Assembly: GCA_946410185.1 (NCBI GenBank)
Contig: CAMJZI010000007.1
Location: 1-52,409, forward strand
Source of the DNA: an uncultured Porphyromonadaceae bacterium
Lineage (GTDB): Bacteria; Bacteroidota; Bacteroidia; Bacteroidales; Muribaculaceae
Direction of reading: 5' to 3'
DNA: 52,409 nt
Shown: in pieces, positions 43,967 to 52,409 of the stretch
How the letters are laid out: every line of letters begins with the position of its first letter
Position numbering within the stretch: position 1 is the stretch's first letter
Notes under the pieces: generated by a model
What the model was told of the DNA's origin: nothing
Databases searched by the model: none
The model's input: the letters and a program-made list of their open reading frames with translations, nothing else
Translations under genes and position numbers: made by a program

Positions 43967-45076
43967 ATGGCTGAAAACGCATTACTACAACGACTTGAAG
44001 GCCTTGATGCCCGGTTTGAAGAAATCGGGACGCTCATCACCGACCCTAACGTGATTGCCGACCAGCGGCGATATGTCAAGCTCACCAAGGAATACAAGAG
44101 CCTGGAAACCCTGCTGGGCGCTACCAACCGTTATCGAAAACTCCTCGAGGACATCGAGCAAGCCAAGGCAGTGCTGGAAACCGAGAGCGACGAGGAACTG
44201 AGGACCATGGCGCGTGAAGAAATTGACGCCAATCAGGCCGAGGTTCCAAAACTGGAAGAGGAAATCAAACTATTGCTCATCCCGGAGGATCCCGAGGACA
44301 GTAAGAACGTGGTACTCGAGATTCGTGGCGGTACAGGCGGCGACGAGGCGGCCCTGTTTGCAGGCGACCTGGCGCGCATGTACACCCGCTATTGCGAGAC
44401 CAAGGGCTGGAACGTGCAGATGTCAAGTTGTAGCGAGGGTGCTGTGGGCGGCTTCAAGGAGGTGGTGTTCAGCATCACAGGCGACAACGTCTATGGCACA
44501 TTAAAGTATGAGTCGGGTGTGCACCGCGTGCAGCGCGTGCCTGTCACCGAAACTCAGGGACGTGTCCACACCAGCGCCGCCAGTGTGGCCGTGCTGCCCG
44601 AGGCCGAGCCCTTTGACGTGCACATCAACGAGGGCGAAATCAAGTGGGACACCTTTCGCAGCGGCGGTGCTGGTGGCCAGAACGTGAACAAGGTGAACAG
44701 TGGTGTGCGTCTGCGCTACATGTGGACCAACCCCAACACTGGTGAGCAGCAGGAGATTCTCATCGAGTGTACCGAGACCCGCGACCAGCCCAAGAACAAG
44801 GAGAGGGCTCTGGCGCGCCTGCGCACGTTCATCTATGACCACGAGCACCAGAAGTACATGGACGACATCGCCTCACGCCGTAAGACCCTCGTCTCGACAG
44901 GCGACCGCTCGGCCAAAATCCGCACCTACAACTATCCTCAGGGTCGCATCACCGACCATCGTATCGGCTACACGATCTACAACCTGCCTGCCTTTATGGA
45001 TGGCGATATCCAGGATTGCATCGATCACCTCATCGTGGCCGAGAATGCCGAGAAACTCAAGGAAGCAGAACTCTAA
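43967..45076 (+). CDS. prfA: Peptide chain release factor 1
   Basis: This 369-residue release factor recognises UAA and UAG. The RF1-type anticodon motif is PVT at 192-194 (RF2 would have SPF). The catalytic GGQ is at 236-238 in SGGAGGQNVNK. N-terminal helices (about 1-110) and the C-terminal helical part are of normal length. It starts 2 bases after the metallophosphoesterase stop, so it is translationally linked to that gene. The convergent DUF1893 gene ends 29 bases downstream. Confidence 0.97.
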   Translation: MAENALLQRLEGLDARFEEIGTLITDPNVIADQRRYVKLTKEYKSLETLLGATNRYRKLLEDIEQAKAVLETESDEELRTMAREEIDANQAEVPKLEEEIKLLLIPEDPEDSKNVVLEIRGGTGGDEAALFAGDLARMYTRYCETKGWNVQMSSCSEGAVGGFKEVVFSITGDNVYGTLKYESGVHRVQRVPVTETQGRVHTSAASVAVLPEAEPFDVHINEGEIKWDTFRSGGAGGQNVNKVNSGVRLRYMWTNPNTGEQQEILIECTETRDQPKNKERALARLRTFIYDHEHQKYMDDIASRRKTLVSTGDRSAKIRTYNYPQGRITDHRIGYTIYNLPAFMDGDIQDCIDHLIVAENAEKLKEAEL

Positions 45077-45105
45077 CCGTTTCATGCCTCCTTCAGTTAT
45101 CTCCT

Positions 45106-45516
45106 TTAATGGGACCGGAAGAACTCTTGGATTTTCTCTATGATGGAGACAGGGTCATCAATGTCACGACTCAACTTTTCCATCGGGCACCAGTCGGTAC
45201 CGGTGCGGTTGATGATATGGTCCACAAGTTGACCATATTGGGCTTTCACGCCATGGGTCTGCAGTAGCCCAAGGGCCGGTTCACTCATCACGTCGGCATG
45301 GACTTGTTGAACTCCGCCCACGACCATGCAGGCCGCTGCCGCTTTGCCTACCGCCTTATCGGCAACAAGGGCATGATGTAAAACCTCGGGAGTCGCGGTC
45401 ACCAGGGTCAACAGATCTTTCACGCCGCGCTGGGTAAAACGGTGAATATTCCCGTCGTCGCTTTTGATAACCAGGGTTAGCCCCTCGTTGTGCAGGGTGT
45501 CTATCAACTGTTTCAT
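45106..45516 (-). CDS. DUF1893 domain protein
   Basis: This 136-residue cytosolic protein of the DUF1893 family starts LIDTLHNEGLTLVI (about residues 4-17). The central VADKAVGKAAAACMVVGGV (about 54-72) is the conserved family core, and a Cys in WCPMEKLS lies near residue 117. The fold is reported to resemble cytidine-deaminase-like proteins, but its substrate is not established. ATG 45516 lies only 4 bases from the end of a -7 box (45521-45528), so the mRNA is probably leaderless. The gene lies between prfA and mtnN on the opposite strand. Confidence 0.85.
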   Translation of the reverse strand: MKQLIDTLHNEGLTLVIKSDDGNIHRFTQRGVKDLLTLVTATPEVLHHALVADKAVGKAAAACMVVGGVQQVHADVMSEPALGLLQTHGVKAQYGQLVDHIINRTGTDWCPMEKLSRDIDDPVSIIEKIQEFFRSH

Positions 45517-45520
45517 GTGA

Positions 45521-45528
45521 CAAAAATA
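45521..45528 (-). promoter_or_regulatory. DUF1893 gene -7 box TATTTTTG
   Basis: The minus-strand TATTTTTG ends 4 bases before ATG 45516. Divergent to it is the mtnN -7 box (45550-45557). Confidence 0.45.
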
Positions 45529-45549
45529 GTACAATTCGAGAATAAATAG

Positions 45550-45557
45550 TAATTTTG
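45550..45557 (+). promoter_or_regulatory. mtnN -7 box TAATTTTG
   Basis: TAATTTTG lies 26 bases before ATG 45584. Confidence 0.5.
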
Positions 45558-45583
45558 TGGCAAAATATATTAAAAACAAATCA

Positions 45584-46261
45584 ATGAAGATAGGAATTAT
45601 CGTAGCCATGCACAAGGAGCTGGAACTGCTCCTTCCATTGCTCAAGAATAGCGAAGAGAGCCGCATGGGCGGTTTTGAGTTTTACCGCGGTATGGTTGGG
45701 CATCACGATGTGATTGCCATGCAATGCGGCATTGGCAAGGTCAATGCTGCCATGGGCACGTTGACATTGATCAATGCTTTTCTGCCTGACTATGTCATTA
45801 ACAGCGGCGTTGCCGGTGGTGCCGACTTGTCGGTCAATGTGATGGACGTGGTGGCAGGTGCCCGTGTGGCCTATCACGATGTGTGGTGTGGCCCCGAGAG
45901 TGAGTTGGGACAGGTGCAGGGATTGCCTCTCTATTTTGAAGGCGCCAGTCGGTTACTGGATCTTGTGCCAGAGCGAGAGGGCATTCACAAGGGCCTGATA
46001 TGCAGCGGAGATCAGTTTATCGACAAACTGGAAGATATCAAACGCATCAAGGGAAGCTTCCCCGATGCCCTTGCCGTTGATATGGAGTCGGGAGCCATTT
46101 CCCAGGTCTGCTATCTGAACAAGGTGCCGTTTCTGGCCCTGCGTGTAATCAGCGACTCGCCTGGTGCCAGCCACGATAACACCAAGCAGTACCTTGACTT
46201 CTGGACCGATGCGCCCCAAGAGACCTTCATGCTGTTAAAAGACATCATTAAGCGGCTTTAG
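45584..46261 (+). CDS. mtnN: 5'-methylthioadenosine/S-adenosylhomocysteine nucleosidase
   Basis: This 225-residue nucleosidase (MTAN/Pfs) cleaves SAH to S-ribosylhomocysteine and adenine. The N-terminal KIGIIVAMHKELELL places the catalytic Glu at residue 12. INSGVAGGA is at 72-80 (ribose/purine site), VDMESGAI at 165-172 binds the ribose, and Asp191 in ISDSPG is the general acid. ATG 45584 is chosen as the typical family start. It is followed 77 bases later by luxS, the next enzyme in the same detoxification route. Confidence 0.95.
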   Translation: MKIGIIVAMHKELELLLPLLKNSEESRMGGFEFYRGMVGHHDVIAMQCGIGKVNAAMGTLTLINAFLPDYVINSGVAGGADLSVNVMDVVAGARVAYHDVWCGPESELGQVQGLPLYFEGASRLLDLVPEREGIHKGLICSGDQFIDKLEDIKRIKGSFPDALAVDMESGAISQVCYLNKVPFLALRVISDSPGASHDNTKQYLDFWTDAPQETFMLLKDIIKRL

Positions 46262-46291
46262 GTTAGCTGTTGGCTTTCATCGATTGCACAT

Positions 46292-46320
46292 CCCGTTTAA
46301 CCCGTTAATCCTGTTAAATA
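46292..46320 (+). repeat. Three short GTTAA-type direct repeats
   Basis: CCCGTTTAA, CCCGTTAAT and CCTGTTAAA follow in tandem between mtnN and luxS, with unknown function. Confidence 0.4.
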
Positions 46321-46338
46321 CGTAAAATACAAGACATT

Positions 46339-46824
46339 ATGGAAAAGATTGCAAGTTTCAAGATTGACCATACAAAGTTGCTGCGTGGCATCTATGTATC
46401 CCGCAAGGATTACCTTGCTGGTGGCGACGTTGTGACGACGTTCGACATCCGCATGAAGTTGCCCAACCGTGAACCGGCAGTGAGCCAGAGCGCTCTGCAC
46501 ACCATCGAGCACCTGGCTGCAACCTACCTGCGTAATCACCCCCAATGGGGAGATAAAGTGGTTTATTGGGGTCCTATGGGTTGCTGCACAGGCAACTACT
46601 TGTTGCTTAAAGGTGACCTTGAGAGTCGAGATATCGTGCCGTTGATGCAGGAACTCTTCCAGTGGGTGGCCGACTTTGAGGGCGATATTCCTGGTGCCAA
46701 CGCCCACGATTGCGGCAATTACATGCTCAATAACCTGCCCATGGCCAAGTGGGAAGCCCGCAAATTCTATATCGAAGTCCTCAAGAACATTCAACCCGAA
46801 AATCTCACCTATCCCGAGGGCTGA
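46339..46824 (+). CDS. luxS: S-ribosylhomocysteine lyase (AI-2 synthase)
   Basis: This 161-residue metalloenzyme converts S-ribosylhomocysteine to homocysteine and DPD, the precursor of autoinducer-2. The Fe2+ ligands are His54 and His58 (HTIEH) and Cys125 (AHDCGNY). The catalytic Cys82 is in [10 protein letters not shown]. Length is standard. Together with mtnN it completes SAH recycling and AI-2 formation in two adjacent genes. A bidirectional terminator (46838-46885) separates it from the convergent lon gene. Confidence 0.97.
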   Translation: MEKIASFKIDHTKLLRGIYVSRKDYLAGGDVVTTFDIRMKLPNREPAVSQSALHTIEHLAATYLRNHPQWGDKVVYWGPMGCCTGNYLLLKGDLESRDIVPLMQELFQWVADFEGDIPGANAHDCGNYMLNNLPMAKWEARKFYIEVLKNIQPENLTYPEG

Positions 46825-46837
46825 ACCGTATTAAATC

Positions 46838-46885
46838 GTAAAACAAAAGGGGACAACAAACTCATGTTGCCTCCTTTTGTTTTAC
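46838..46885. terminator. Bidirectional terminator between luxS and lon
   Basis: GTAAAACAAAAGG (46838-46850) and CCTTTTGTTTTAC (46873-46885) are a perfect 13-base stem with further inner pairs. The A/T-rich arms provide a T run on both strands. Confidence 0.85.
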
Positions 46886-46903
46886 ATGAAGTATGCAGTT
46901 CGT

Positions 46904-49348
46904 TTACAGTTCAATGGCGTCTTTTACCTTTTCGGGAAGCAGGGCGATATCGAGCACATCCTTGATGGTGTTGACGTAGTGGAACGTCAATCCCTTGAGG
47001 TATATTTCGTTGATTTCCTCAATGTCCTTGCGGTTGTCATTGCACAGGATGATATCCTTGATGCCGGCACGCTTGGCGGCAAGGATTTTCTCCTTGATGC
47101 CCCCCACAGGTAGCACCTTGCCGCGCAGGGTAATCTCGCCTGTCATGGCTAGATGATCTTTGACCTTGCGCTGGGTGAACGACGATGCCAGCGAGGTTAC
47201 CATTGTCACGCCAGCCGACGGACCATCCTTGGGGATAGCGCCCTCGGGCACATGAATATGGATATTATATTTGTCGAACAAGTCTGGGTCAATGTTCAGC
47301 AGCGAGCAGTGAGAGCGCAAGTACTGTAATGCTATCACTGCCGATTCCTTCATCACGTCGCCCAGGTTGCCTGTCAAGGTCAGTTTCTCACCCTTGCCGC
47401 GCGCCAGTGATGATTCCACAAACAAAATCTCACCTCCCACGGCAGTCCATGCCAGGCCTGTCACCACACCTGCAAACTCGTTGCCCTCATACTTGTCGCG
47501 GCTGTAATCGGGTGCGCCCAGGTATTCCTTCAGGTCTTCAACCTTGATGCTGGTGGGGTAGGGGTCGCCGCTTGCTTTGTGACGGGCCACACGGCGCAGC
47601 ACGGTCGCGATTTTCTTTTCCAATTGACGAACGCCCGACTCGCGCGTGTAGTCTTCAATCATTTTGAGAAGAACCTGTTTGCCAAATTTGATTTCATTCT
47701 TCTTGAAACCGTTTTCGCGCAATTCCTTGGGAACAAGGTGGCGCTTGGCAATTTCCAGTTTCTCTTCAGGAATGTAACCGCTTATCTCGATAACCTCCAT
47801 GCGGTCGAGCAGTGGACGGCTGACGGTCGAAAGGCTGTTGGCCGTAGCGATGAACAGAATCTTGGACAGGTCATAATCCACGTCAAGATAATTGTCGTGG
47901 AAGTGGCCGTTCTGCTCGGGGTCAAGCACCTCGAGCAAGGCCGACGACGGGTCGCCCTTGAAATCCTGTCCCACCTTGTCGATCTCGTCAAGCACGATGA
48001 CGGGATTGTTGCTGCCACACTTGGCTAGGGCGGCAATGATGCGGCCGGGCATGGCACCGATGTAGGTGCGGCGGTGACCGCGTATCTCGGCCTCATCGTG
48101 CAGGCCACCCAGCGAAATGCGGGCATACTCGCGGTTCAGCGCGTCGGCAATCGACTTGCCAAGCGAGGTCTTGCCCACACCCGGAGGACCGAAGAGGCAC
48201 AATATCGGAGCCTTGAGGTCGCCACGCAGTTTGAGCACTGACAGGTGCTCGAGGATGCGGTCCTTGACCTTCTCCAAGCCGTAGTGGTCATCATTGAGTT
48301 TCTTCTCTACCTTTTTGAGATCAAAGTTGTCTTCGGTATAGGTGTCCCACGGCAGGTTGAGCATATTGTCGAGGTAGGCGTACTGTACCGAGTAGTCGGG
48401 CGTCTGGGGGTTGAGGCGTTCCAGTTTGCGCAGCTCTTTTTCGAACTGTTTCTTTACGTCCTCGTTCCATTTCATCTGGTTGCCTCTCTCTTGCAGCTCC
48501 TCAATGTCGTCGATATCGGTACCCAGTTCTTCTTGGATGGTACGTATCTGTTGCTGCAGGAAGTGGTCGCGCTGTTGCTGGGACAATTCCTCGCGGGTGC
48601 GTGACTGGATATTGGCCTTGATCTCCACCAGTTGCTCTTCTCGTGACAACAGGGCAAATAGCAGGTAGGCGCGTTTCTTGATGTCACGCTCCTCCAGCAT
48701 GTGCTGCTTCTGGTCTGAATCAAAAGCGATGTTGGTGGCAAGAAAGTTCATCAAGTACATGGGACTGTCGATGTTCTTCATGGCGAAGGCCAGTTCACGT
48801 CCGTTTGGACCCATGTTGCGCAGCATGCGCATGGTGACCTCGGCAATCGACTGCATCAACATCTCAAATTCCTTGTCTCCAGCCAGGGGAAGTTTGTCCT
48901 CGACCAGCGTAACCGAACCGCGCAGGTAGGGTGATACCTGCGTCACCCGTTCTAACTGGCATGCCGAGCGTCCCTGCAGGATGACGTTGGTCGAACCATC
49001 GGGCAACTCCAGCACCTTGATGATGTTGGCAATTGTGCCAAAGCGGTACAAGTCACGTTCGGCAGGATCCTCGACTTGACTGTCATATTGGCAGAAAACG
49101 GCGATTGAATTGTGTCCGTTTTCGGCCTCTTTGATGAGTTGCATGGATTTCTCCCTGCCCACCGACACAGGCATGGTCATCGAGGGAAACAAGACCATGT
49201 TGCGCAACGGCAGGATGGGTATATCGTCGGCTTTATTATCTTGAATGTCAGTGCTGTCCCCCACCTCATGTATCTCGGTGATGATGGGTACGACATGTGC
49301 GCTGTTGTCATTCATTTCGGCATCTATATTGTCTAGAAAGTCTATCAT
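46904..49348 (-). CDS. lon: Endopeptidase La (Lon protease)
   Basis: This 814-residue ATP-dependent serine protease degrades damaged and short-lived cytosolic proteins. An N-terminal LON substrate domain (about residues 40-240), a coiled coil (about 245-310), an AAA+ module with Walker [10 protein letters not shown] (about residue 389) and Walker [10 protein letters not shown], and the protease domain with catalytic Ser in [10 protein letters not shown] and Lys in [14 protein letters not shown] are all visible. The start [14 protein letters not shown] is acidic, as in other Bacteroidetes Lon proteins. A -7 box (49399-49406) lies upstream. Confidence 0.97.
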   Translation of the reverse strand: MIDFLDNIDAEMNDNSAHVVPIITEIHEVGDSTDIQDNKADDIPILPLRNMVLFPSMTMPVSVGREKSMQLIKEAENGHNSIAVFCQYDSQVEDPAERDLYRFGTIANIIKVLELPDGSTNVILQGRSACQLERVTQVSPYLRGSVTLVEDKLPLAGDKEFEMLMQSIAEVTMRMLRNMGPNGRELAFAMKNIDSPMYLMNFLATNIAFDSDQKQHMLEERDIKKRAYLLFALLSREEQLVEIKANIQSRTREELSQQQRDHFLQQQIRTIQEELGTDIDDIEELQERGNQMKWNEDVKKQFEKELRKLERLNPQTPDYSVQYAYLDNMLNLPWDTYTEDNFDLKKVEKKLNDDHYGLEKVKDRILEHLSVLKLRGDLKAPILCLFGPPGVGKTSLGKSIADALNREYARISLGGLHDEAEIRGHRRTYIGAMPGRIIAALAKCGSNNPVIVLDEIDKVGQDFKGDPSSALLEVLDPEQNGHFHDNYLDVDYDLSKILFIATANSLSTVSRPLLDRMEVIEISGYIPEEKLEIAKRHLVPKELRENGFKKNEIKFGKQVLLKMIEDYTRESGVRQLEKKIATVLRRVARHKASGDPYPTSIKVEDLKEYLGAPDYSRDKYEGNEFAGVVTGLAWTAVGGEILFVESSLARGKGEKLTLTGNLGDVMKESAVIALQYLRSHCSLLNIDPDLFDKYNIHIHVPEGAIPKDGPSAGVTMVTSLASSFTQRKVKDHLAMTGEITLRGKVLPVGGIKEKILAAKRAGIKDIILCNDNRKDIEEINEIYLKGLTFHYVNTIKDVLDIALLPEKVKDAIEL

Positions 49349-49398
49349 TTGTTATTAAATGGGATGGCGTTATAGCTTTGTCATAGCAAATTGGGTGC

Positions 49399-49431
49399 CA
49401 AAGGTACAAAAAACCGTTGAATTGCTGTCAA
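49399..49431 (-). promoter_or_regulatory. lon promoter (TTG-N22-TACCTTTG)
   Basis: The minus-strand TACCTTTG (49406-49399) is preceded by TTG at 49431-49429 with 22-base spacing. The leader is about 45 bases. Confidence 0.55.
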
Positions 49432-49504
49432 CCACTGTCCATCATTTATGGAAAATTAATAAAAAACGTTACTTTGGCCAGCTGTCACTAGGCTACCCCC
49501 CCCT

Positions 49505-49547
49505 CAAAAAAAAACATGCAGGAGGAACAAGACATTCTTCCTGCACG
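49505..49547 (-). terminator. prs terminator
   Basis: A TGCAGGA/TCCTGCA stem is followed on the minus strand by nine Ts (49514-49506). It lies about 30 bases beyond the prs stop. Confidence 0.85.
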
Positions 49548-49575
49548 TTAAATGTGCTATTACAAAACTGTTGTG

Positions 49576-50508
49576 TTACAAAAGGTAAGCCGAACTGATA
49601 GACCGGTTGTCATGAACGCGGGTGATGGTGTCGGCAAACAATCCTGCAATGCTCAGGATGTGTGCCTTGGGGCACTTCTCCTGCTCAAAGGGGATGCTGT
49701 TGCTGAACACGAGTTCATCGAGGCCGCTGGCCATGACACGCTCCGATGCCGGGTCACTCATCACGGCATGCGAGACAAAGGCGCGGACACTCTTGGCTCC
49801 TGCCTCTTTCATGATGTTGGCGGCCTTGCAGATCGTGCCCGCTGTATCCACCATGTCGTCAATCAGGATGACATTCTTGTCCTTCACGTCGCCAATGATC
49901 GTCATGTTGGCAACGACATTGGCCTGCAGGCGCTGCTTGTGGCACAGCACGAGAGGCGCGTTAAAGTAGCTGGAGTAGGAGTTCGCACGCTTGGCTCCGC
50001 CCACATCAGGCGAAGCGATTACCAGATTATCGAGGTGCAGCGACTCGATATAAGGCACAAACACCGACGAAGCGTAAAGGTGGTCAACGGGTACATTGAA
50101 GAAACCTTGAATCTGATCGGCATGCAGGTCCATCGTGATCAGACGGTCAATGCCGATGGCACTGAGAAGGTCGGCAACCATCTTGGCGGCAATGGATACG
50201 CGAGGCTTGTCCTTGCGGTCCTGTCGAGCCCAGCCAAAATAGGGGATGACTGCTGCAATCGACTTGGCCGAGGCGCGCTTGGCCGCATCGATCATGAGCA
50301 ACAGCTCCATCAGGTTTTCACTACTATTAAATGTGGATTGTATTAGATAAACCTCGGCACCACGCACCGATTCTTCATAGGACACTTCAAACTCACCGTC
50401 GGCAAAGTGCTGGATGTTGAGTTTACCCAGTTCAACGCCCAGTTCTTTGGCTATCTCATTGGCAAGATAACGGGAGTTAGTGCCCGAAAAAACTTTAAAT
50501 TGAGCCAT
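49576..50508 (-). CDS. prs: Ribose-phosphate pyrophosphokinase
   Basis: This 310-residue enzyme makes PRPP from ribose 5-phosphate and ATP for purine, pyrimidine, His and Trp synthesis. The N terminus FKVFSGTNSRYLANEIAKELG is characteristic. The ATP/Mg2+ region DLHADQIQGFF lies at about 129-139, and the PRPP loop DDMVDTAGT at about 217-225. Length is typical. It is divergent to rpsA, with a terminator directly downstream. Confidence 0.97.
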   Translation of the reverse strand: MAQFKVFSGTNSRYLANEIAKELGVELGKLNIQHFADGEFEVSYEESVRGAEVYLIQSTFNSSENLMELLLMIDAAKRASAKSIAAVIPYFGWARQDRKDKPRVSIAAKMVADLLSAIGIDRLITMDLHADQIQGFFNVPVDHLYASSVFVPYIESLHLDNLVIASPDVGGAKRANSYSSYFNAPLVLCHKQRLQANVVANMTIIGDVKDKNVILIDDMVDTAGTICKAANIMKEAGAKSVRAFVSHAVMSDPASERVMASGLDELVFSNSIPFEQEKCPKAHILSIAGLFADTITRVHDNRSISSAYLL

Positions 50509-50537
50509 AACAAAAAACCATAAATCTGTTTCCTGTG

Positions 50538-50545
50538 CAAAGGTA
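50538..50545 (-). promoter_or_regulatory. prs -7 box TACCTTTG
   Basis: The minus-strand TACCTTTG is 29 bases before ATG 50508. A TTTG (50571-50568) upstream with slightly long spacing may serve as the -33 element. Confidence 0.55.
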
Positions 50546-50650
50546 GCAATTAATCATCGTTTTCAGTCAAACTTTTAACAATTAATTTTATTACCCCGGA
50601 AAAGTGGCCTCGAATTTAATTGAAAAAAATAAAAAAAGTGGCTTTCGTGC

Positions 50651-50679
50651 TTGTGTCTCAAGAATTTTGTGTACCTTTG
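50651..50679 (+). promoter_or_regulatory. rpsA promoter (TTG-N18-TACCTTTG)
   Basis: TTG (50651-50653) and TACCTTTG (50672-50679) are 18 bases apart. The predicted start is near 50685, giving a leader of about 60 bases that contains the hairpin at 50688-50711. Confidence 0.6.
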
Positions 50680-50687
50680 CAGTCGCG

Positions 50688-50711
50688 CTTTTCGGGAACG
50701 TGTCCGAAAAG
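50688..50711 (+). promoter_or_regulatory. rpsA leader hairpin
   Basis: CTTTTCGG (50688-50695) and CCGAAAAG (50704-50711) are a perfect 8-base stem with an 8-base loop at the very 5' end of the predicted leader. It could stabilise the mRNA or bind S1 for autoregulation. Confidence 0.5.
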
Positions 50712-50743
50712 GCTGTTTAACTAACTTATTATTAACTTTTTAA

Positions 50744-52409
50744 ATGAGCGAAGAATTAAAAAATTCTCCAATCGCCGATTTTGATTGGGACGCCTATGAG
50801 AAAGGCGAGACCAAAAGAGACAAATCTTTTGAGGAACTGGAAAAAACCTACGACAACTCCTTGAACAAGTTCCAGGAGAACGAAGTGACCGAAGGTACTG
50901 TTATCTCGATTAACAAGCGCGAGGTAGTGGTTAACATCGGTGCTAAGTCGGACGGCATCATTCCCGTTAGCGAATTCCGTTACAACCCCGACCTCAAGGT
51001 GGGTGACACTGTTGAAGTGTATGTAGAGAACCGCGAGGACAAGAAGGGTCAGCTCGTGCTGTCGCACCGCAAGGCTCGCGCCGCCAAGAGCTGGGATCGC
51101 GTTAACGAAGCGCTTGAGAACAACGAGGTCATCAAGGGTTACATCAAGTGCCGCACTAAGGGTGGTATGATTGTCGATGTATTTGGCATCGAGGCCTTCC
51201 TGCCCGGTTCGCAAATCGACGTACGCCCCATCCGCAACTATGATGACTACGTTGACAAGACCATGGAGTTCAAGATCGTGAAGATTAACCAGGACTTCCG
51301 CAATGTTGTTGTTTCGCACAAGGCTCTTATCGAGGCCGAGCTCGAACAGCAGAAGAAAGAAATCATGTCCAAGCTCGAGAAGGGTCAGGTACTCGAGGGT
51401 ACCGTTAAGAACATCACCAACTATGGTGTGTTCATCGACCTGGGTGGCGTGGACGGTCTGATTCACATCACCGATTTGTCGTGGGGCCGCGTGAACAACC
51501 CCGCCGACATCGTTCAACCCGAGCAGAAGCTGAATGTTGTTATCCTCGACTTCAACGAGGAGAAGAACCGCATCGCCCTGGGTCTGAAGCAGCTGCAGCC
51601 CCATCCCTGGGATGCGCTTGATCCCGACCTCAAGGTGGGTGACCACATCAAGGGTAAGGTTGTCGTCATGTACGACTACGGTGCATTTGTTGAGGTGGCT
51701 CCCGGCGTCGAGGGCCTGATCCACGTGAGTGAAATGAGCTGGTCACAACGTCTGCGCCCTGCTCAGGACTTCATGAAGGTGGGTGACGAGGTTGAGGCCG
51801 TTATCCTGGCTCTTGACCGCGAGGACCGCAAGATGTCGCTGGGCATCAAGCAGCTCACCAACGATCCTTGGGACACCATCGAGGTGAAATATCCCGTTGG
51901 CAGCAAGCACACCGCTAAGGTTCGCAACTTCACCAACTTCGGCATTTTTGTTGAGATGGAAGAGGGCGTTGAGGGTCTTATCCACATCAGCGACCTGTCA
52001 TGGACCAAGAAGATCAAGCATCCGAGCGAGTTCACTAAGGTGGATGCTCCCATCGACGTTGTCGTTCTCGACATCGACAAGGAGAACCGTCGCCTGAGCC
52101 TCGGCCACAAGCAGCTCGAGGAGAATCCTTGGGAGACCTATGAGACCATCTTCACCCGTGGCAGCGTGCACGAGGGTACCATCAGCGAGCTCACCGAGCG
52201 TGGCGGCCAGATCCGTCTGGATCCCTACGGCGTTGAGGGCTTTGCAACTCCCAAGCACCTGACCAAGGAAGACGGTACCACTGCCAAGCAGGGCGAGACC
52301 TTGATGTTCAAGGTGATCGACTTCAACAAGGACAGCAAGCACATCATCCTGTCACACAGCCGCATCTTTGAGGATGAGCAGCGCAGCGAGGCCCGCAAGG
52401 CTCGCCGTC
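50744..52409 (+). CDS. rpsA: 30S ribosomal protein S1, partial (runs off right edge)
   Basis: The open frame begins at ATG 50744 (MSEELKNSPIADFDWDAYEKG) and stays open to the window end, giving 555 residues without a stop. Six S1 RNA-binding domains can be counted: about residues 50-115, 130-195, 215-285, 300-370, 385-460 and 470-540. Domains 3 to 5 carry the conserved GLIHI/V-x-DLSW-like strand (for example VDGLIHITDLSW). S1 unwinds mRNA on the small subunit and is especially important where Shine-Dalgarno sequences are rare, as in this genome. The start is preceded by an A/T-rich leader without a Shine-Dalgarno site. Confidence 0.96.
   Translation, partial: MSEELKNSPIADFDWDAYEKGETKRDKSFEELEKTYDNSLNKFQENEVTEGTVISINKREVVVNIGAKSDGIIPVSEFRYNPDLKVGDTVEVYVENREDKKGQLVLSHRKARAAKSWDRVNEALENNEVIKGYIKCRTKGGMIVDVFGIEAFLPGSQIDVRPIRNYDDYVDKTMEFKIVKINQDFRNVVVSHKALIEAELEQQKKEIMSKLEKGQVLEGTVKNITNYGVFIDLGGVDGLIHITDLSWGRVNNPADIVQPEQKLNVVILDFNEEKNRIALGLKQLQPHPWDALDPDLKVGDHIKGKVVVMYDYGAFVEVAPGVEGLIHVSEMSWSQRLRPAQDFMKVGDEVEAVILALDREDRKMSLGIKQLTNDPWDTIEVKYPVGSKHTAKVRNFTNFGIFVEMEEGVEGLIHISDLSWTKKIKHPSEFTKVDAPIDVVVLDIDKENRRLSLGHKQLEENPWETYETIFTRGSVHEGTISELTERGGQIRLDPYGVEGFATPKHLTKEDGTTAKQGETLMFKVIDFNKDSKHIILSHSRIFEDEQRSEARKARR

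Noticed and set aside
46292-46320. Possible CRISPR-like or regulatory direct repeats between mtnN and luxS
   Set aside because: Only three imperfect 9-base units without spacers; kept as a minor repeat, not as a CRISPR array.
50756-51724. 322-residue minus-strand open frame within the rpsA region
   Set aside because: The plus strand encodes S1 without a stop; the antisense frame is a codon-bias shadow.

Overview
The window is a piece of a Bacteroidales chromosome, probably from a host-associated Muribaculaceae or Prevotellaceae relative. The main evidence is that most promoters I can see follow the Bacteroidetes sigma-ABfr pattern (TTG, about 20 bases, TAnnTTTG), and Shine-Dalgarno sequences are mostly absent. 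Family content agrees: a FeoA-FeoB fusion with its Cys-rich partner, a DUF5103/type IX plug protein, two GH92 mannosidases, FISUMP, DUF4876 and DUF6850 proteins, and a TonB-dependent receptor with an N-terminal carboxypeptidase-regulatory domain. The genus is inference only.

Layout. Bases 1-650 look like the edge of a phage-derived segment: a tape-measure-like fragment runs off the left end on the minus strand, followed by a small orphan gene with an unusually strong ribosome binding site. Bases 724-4712 hold a plus-strand run: ADP-ribosylglycohydrolase, SpoU RNA methyltransferase, RadA and an acyltransferase. Bases 4709-8348 hold ferrous iron uptake (feoAB fusion plus a 51-residue Cys-rich protein) and trmN6, all on the minus strand. 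Bases 8642-11549 hold a Trp/Tyr/Gly-rich secreted protein and a FadL-like outer-membrane barrel. A MerR regulator and alaS are transcribed outward from two interlocked, mirror-image promoters (12181-12261). A Ca2+/Na+ antiporter and the DUF5103 protein follow. The minus strand then carries nspC, uvrD and an orphan HsdR-N protein.

Bases 21555-34333 are the most accessory-like part: a dockerin/FISUMP secreted protein, an M64 peptidase and gpmI, then a compact four-gene operon (25936-34333) of TonB-dependent receptor, DUF4876 lipoprotein, DUF6850 barrel and secreted M16 metalloprotease. This operon resembles a receptor-plus-protease uptake system in logic and is the best candidate for an undescribed system here. 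Two GH92 mannosidases (34470-39177) follow, then a serine hydrolase, an LTA-synthase-like membrane sulfatase-fold enzyme, a metallophosphoesterase, prfA, a DUF1893 protein, the mtnN-luxS pair (SAH recycling and AI-2 production), lon, prs and the start of rpsA.

Promoter reading exposes three themes. Several -7 boxes sit only 4-8 bases before a start codon, suggesting leaderless mRNAs. Two convergent gene pairs share a single TTAA for both stop codons. Several inverted repeats lie at or beside promoters. No CRISPR array, insertion sequence, rRNA or tRNA gene was recognised. One structured-RNA candidate (11650-11744) and one orphan terminator (7590-7636) are reported with low confidence.
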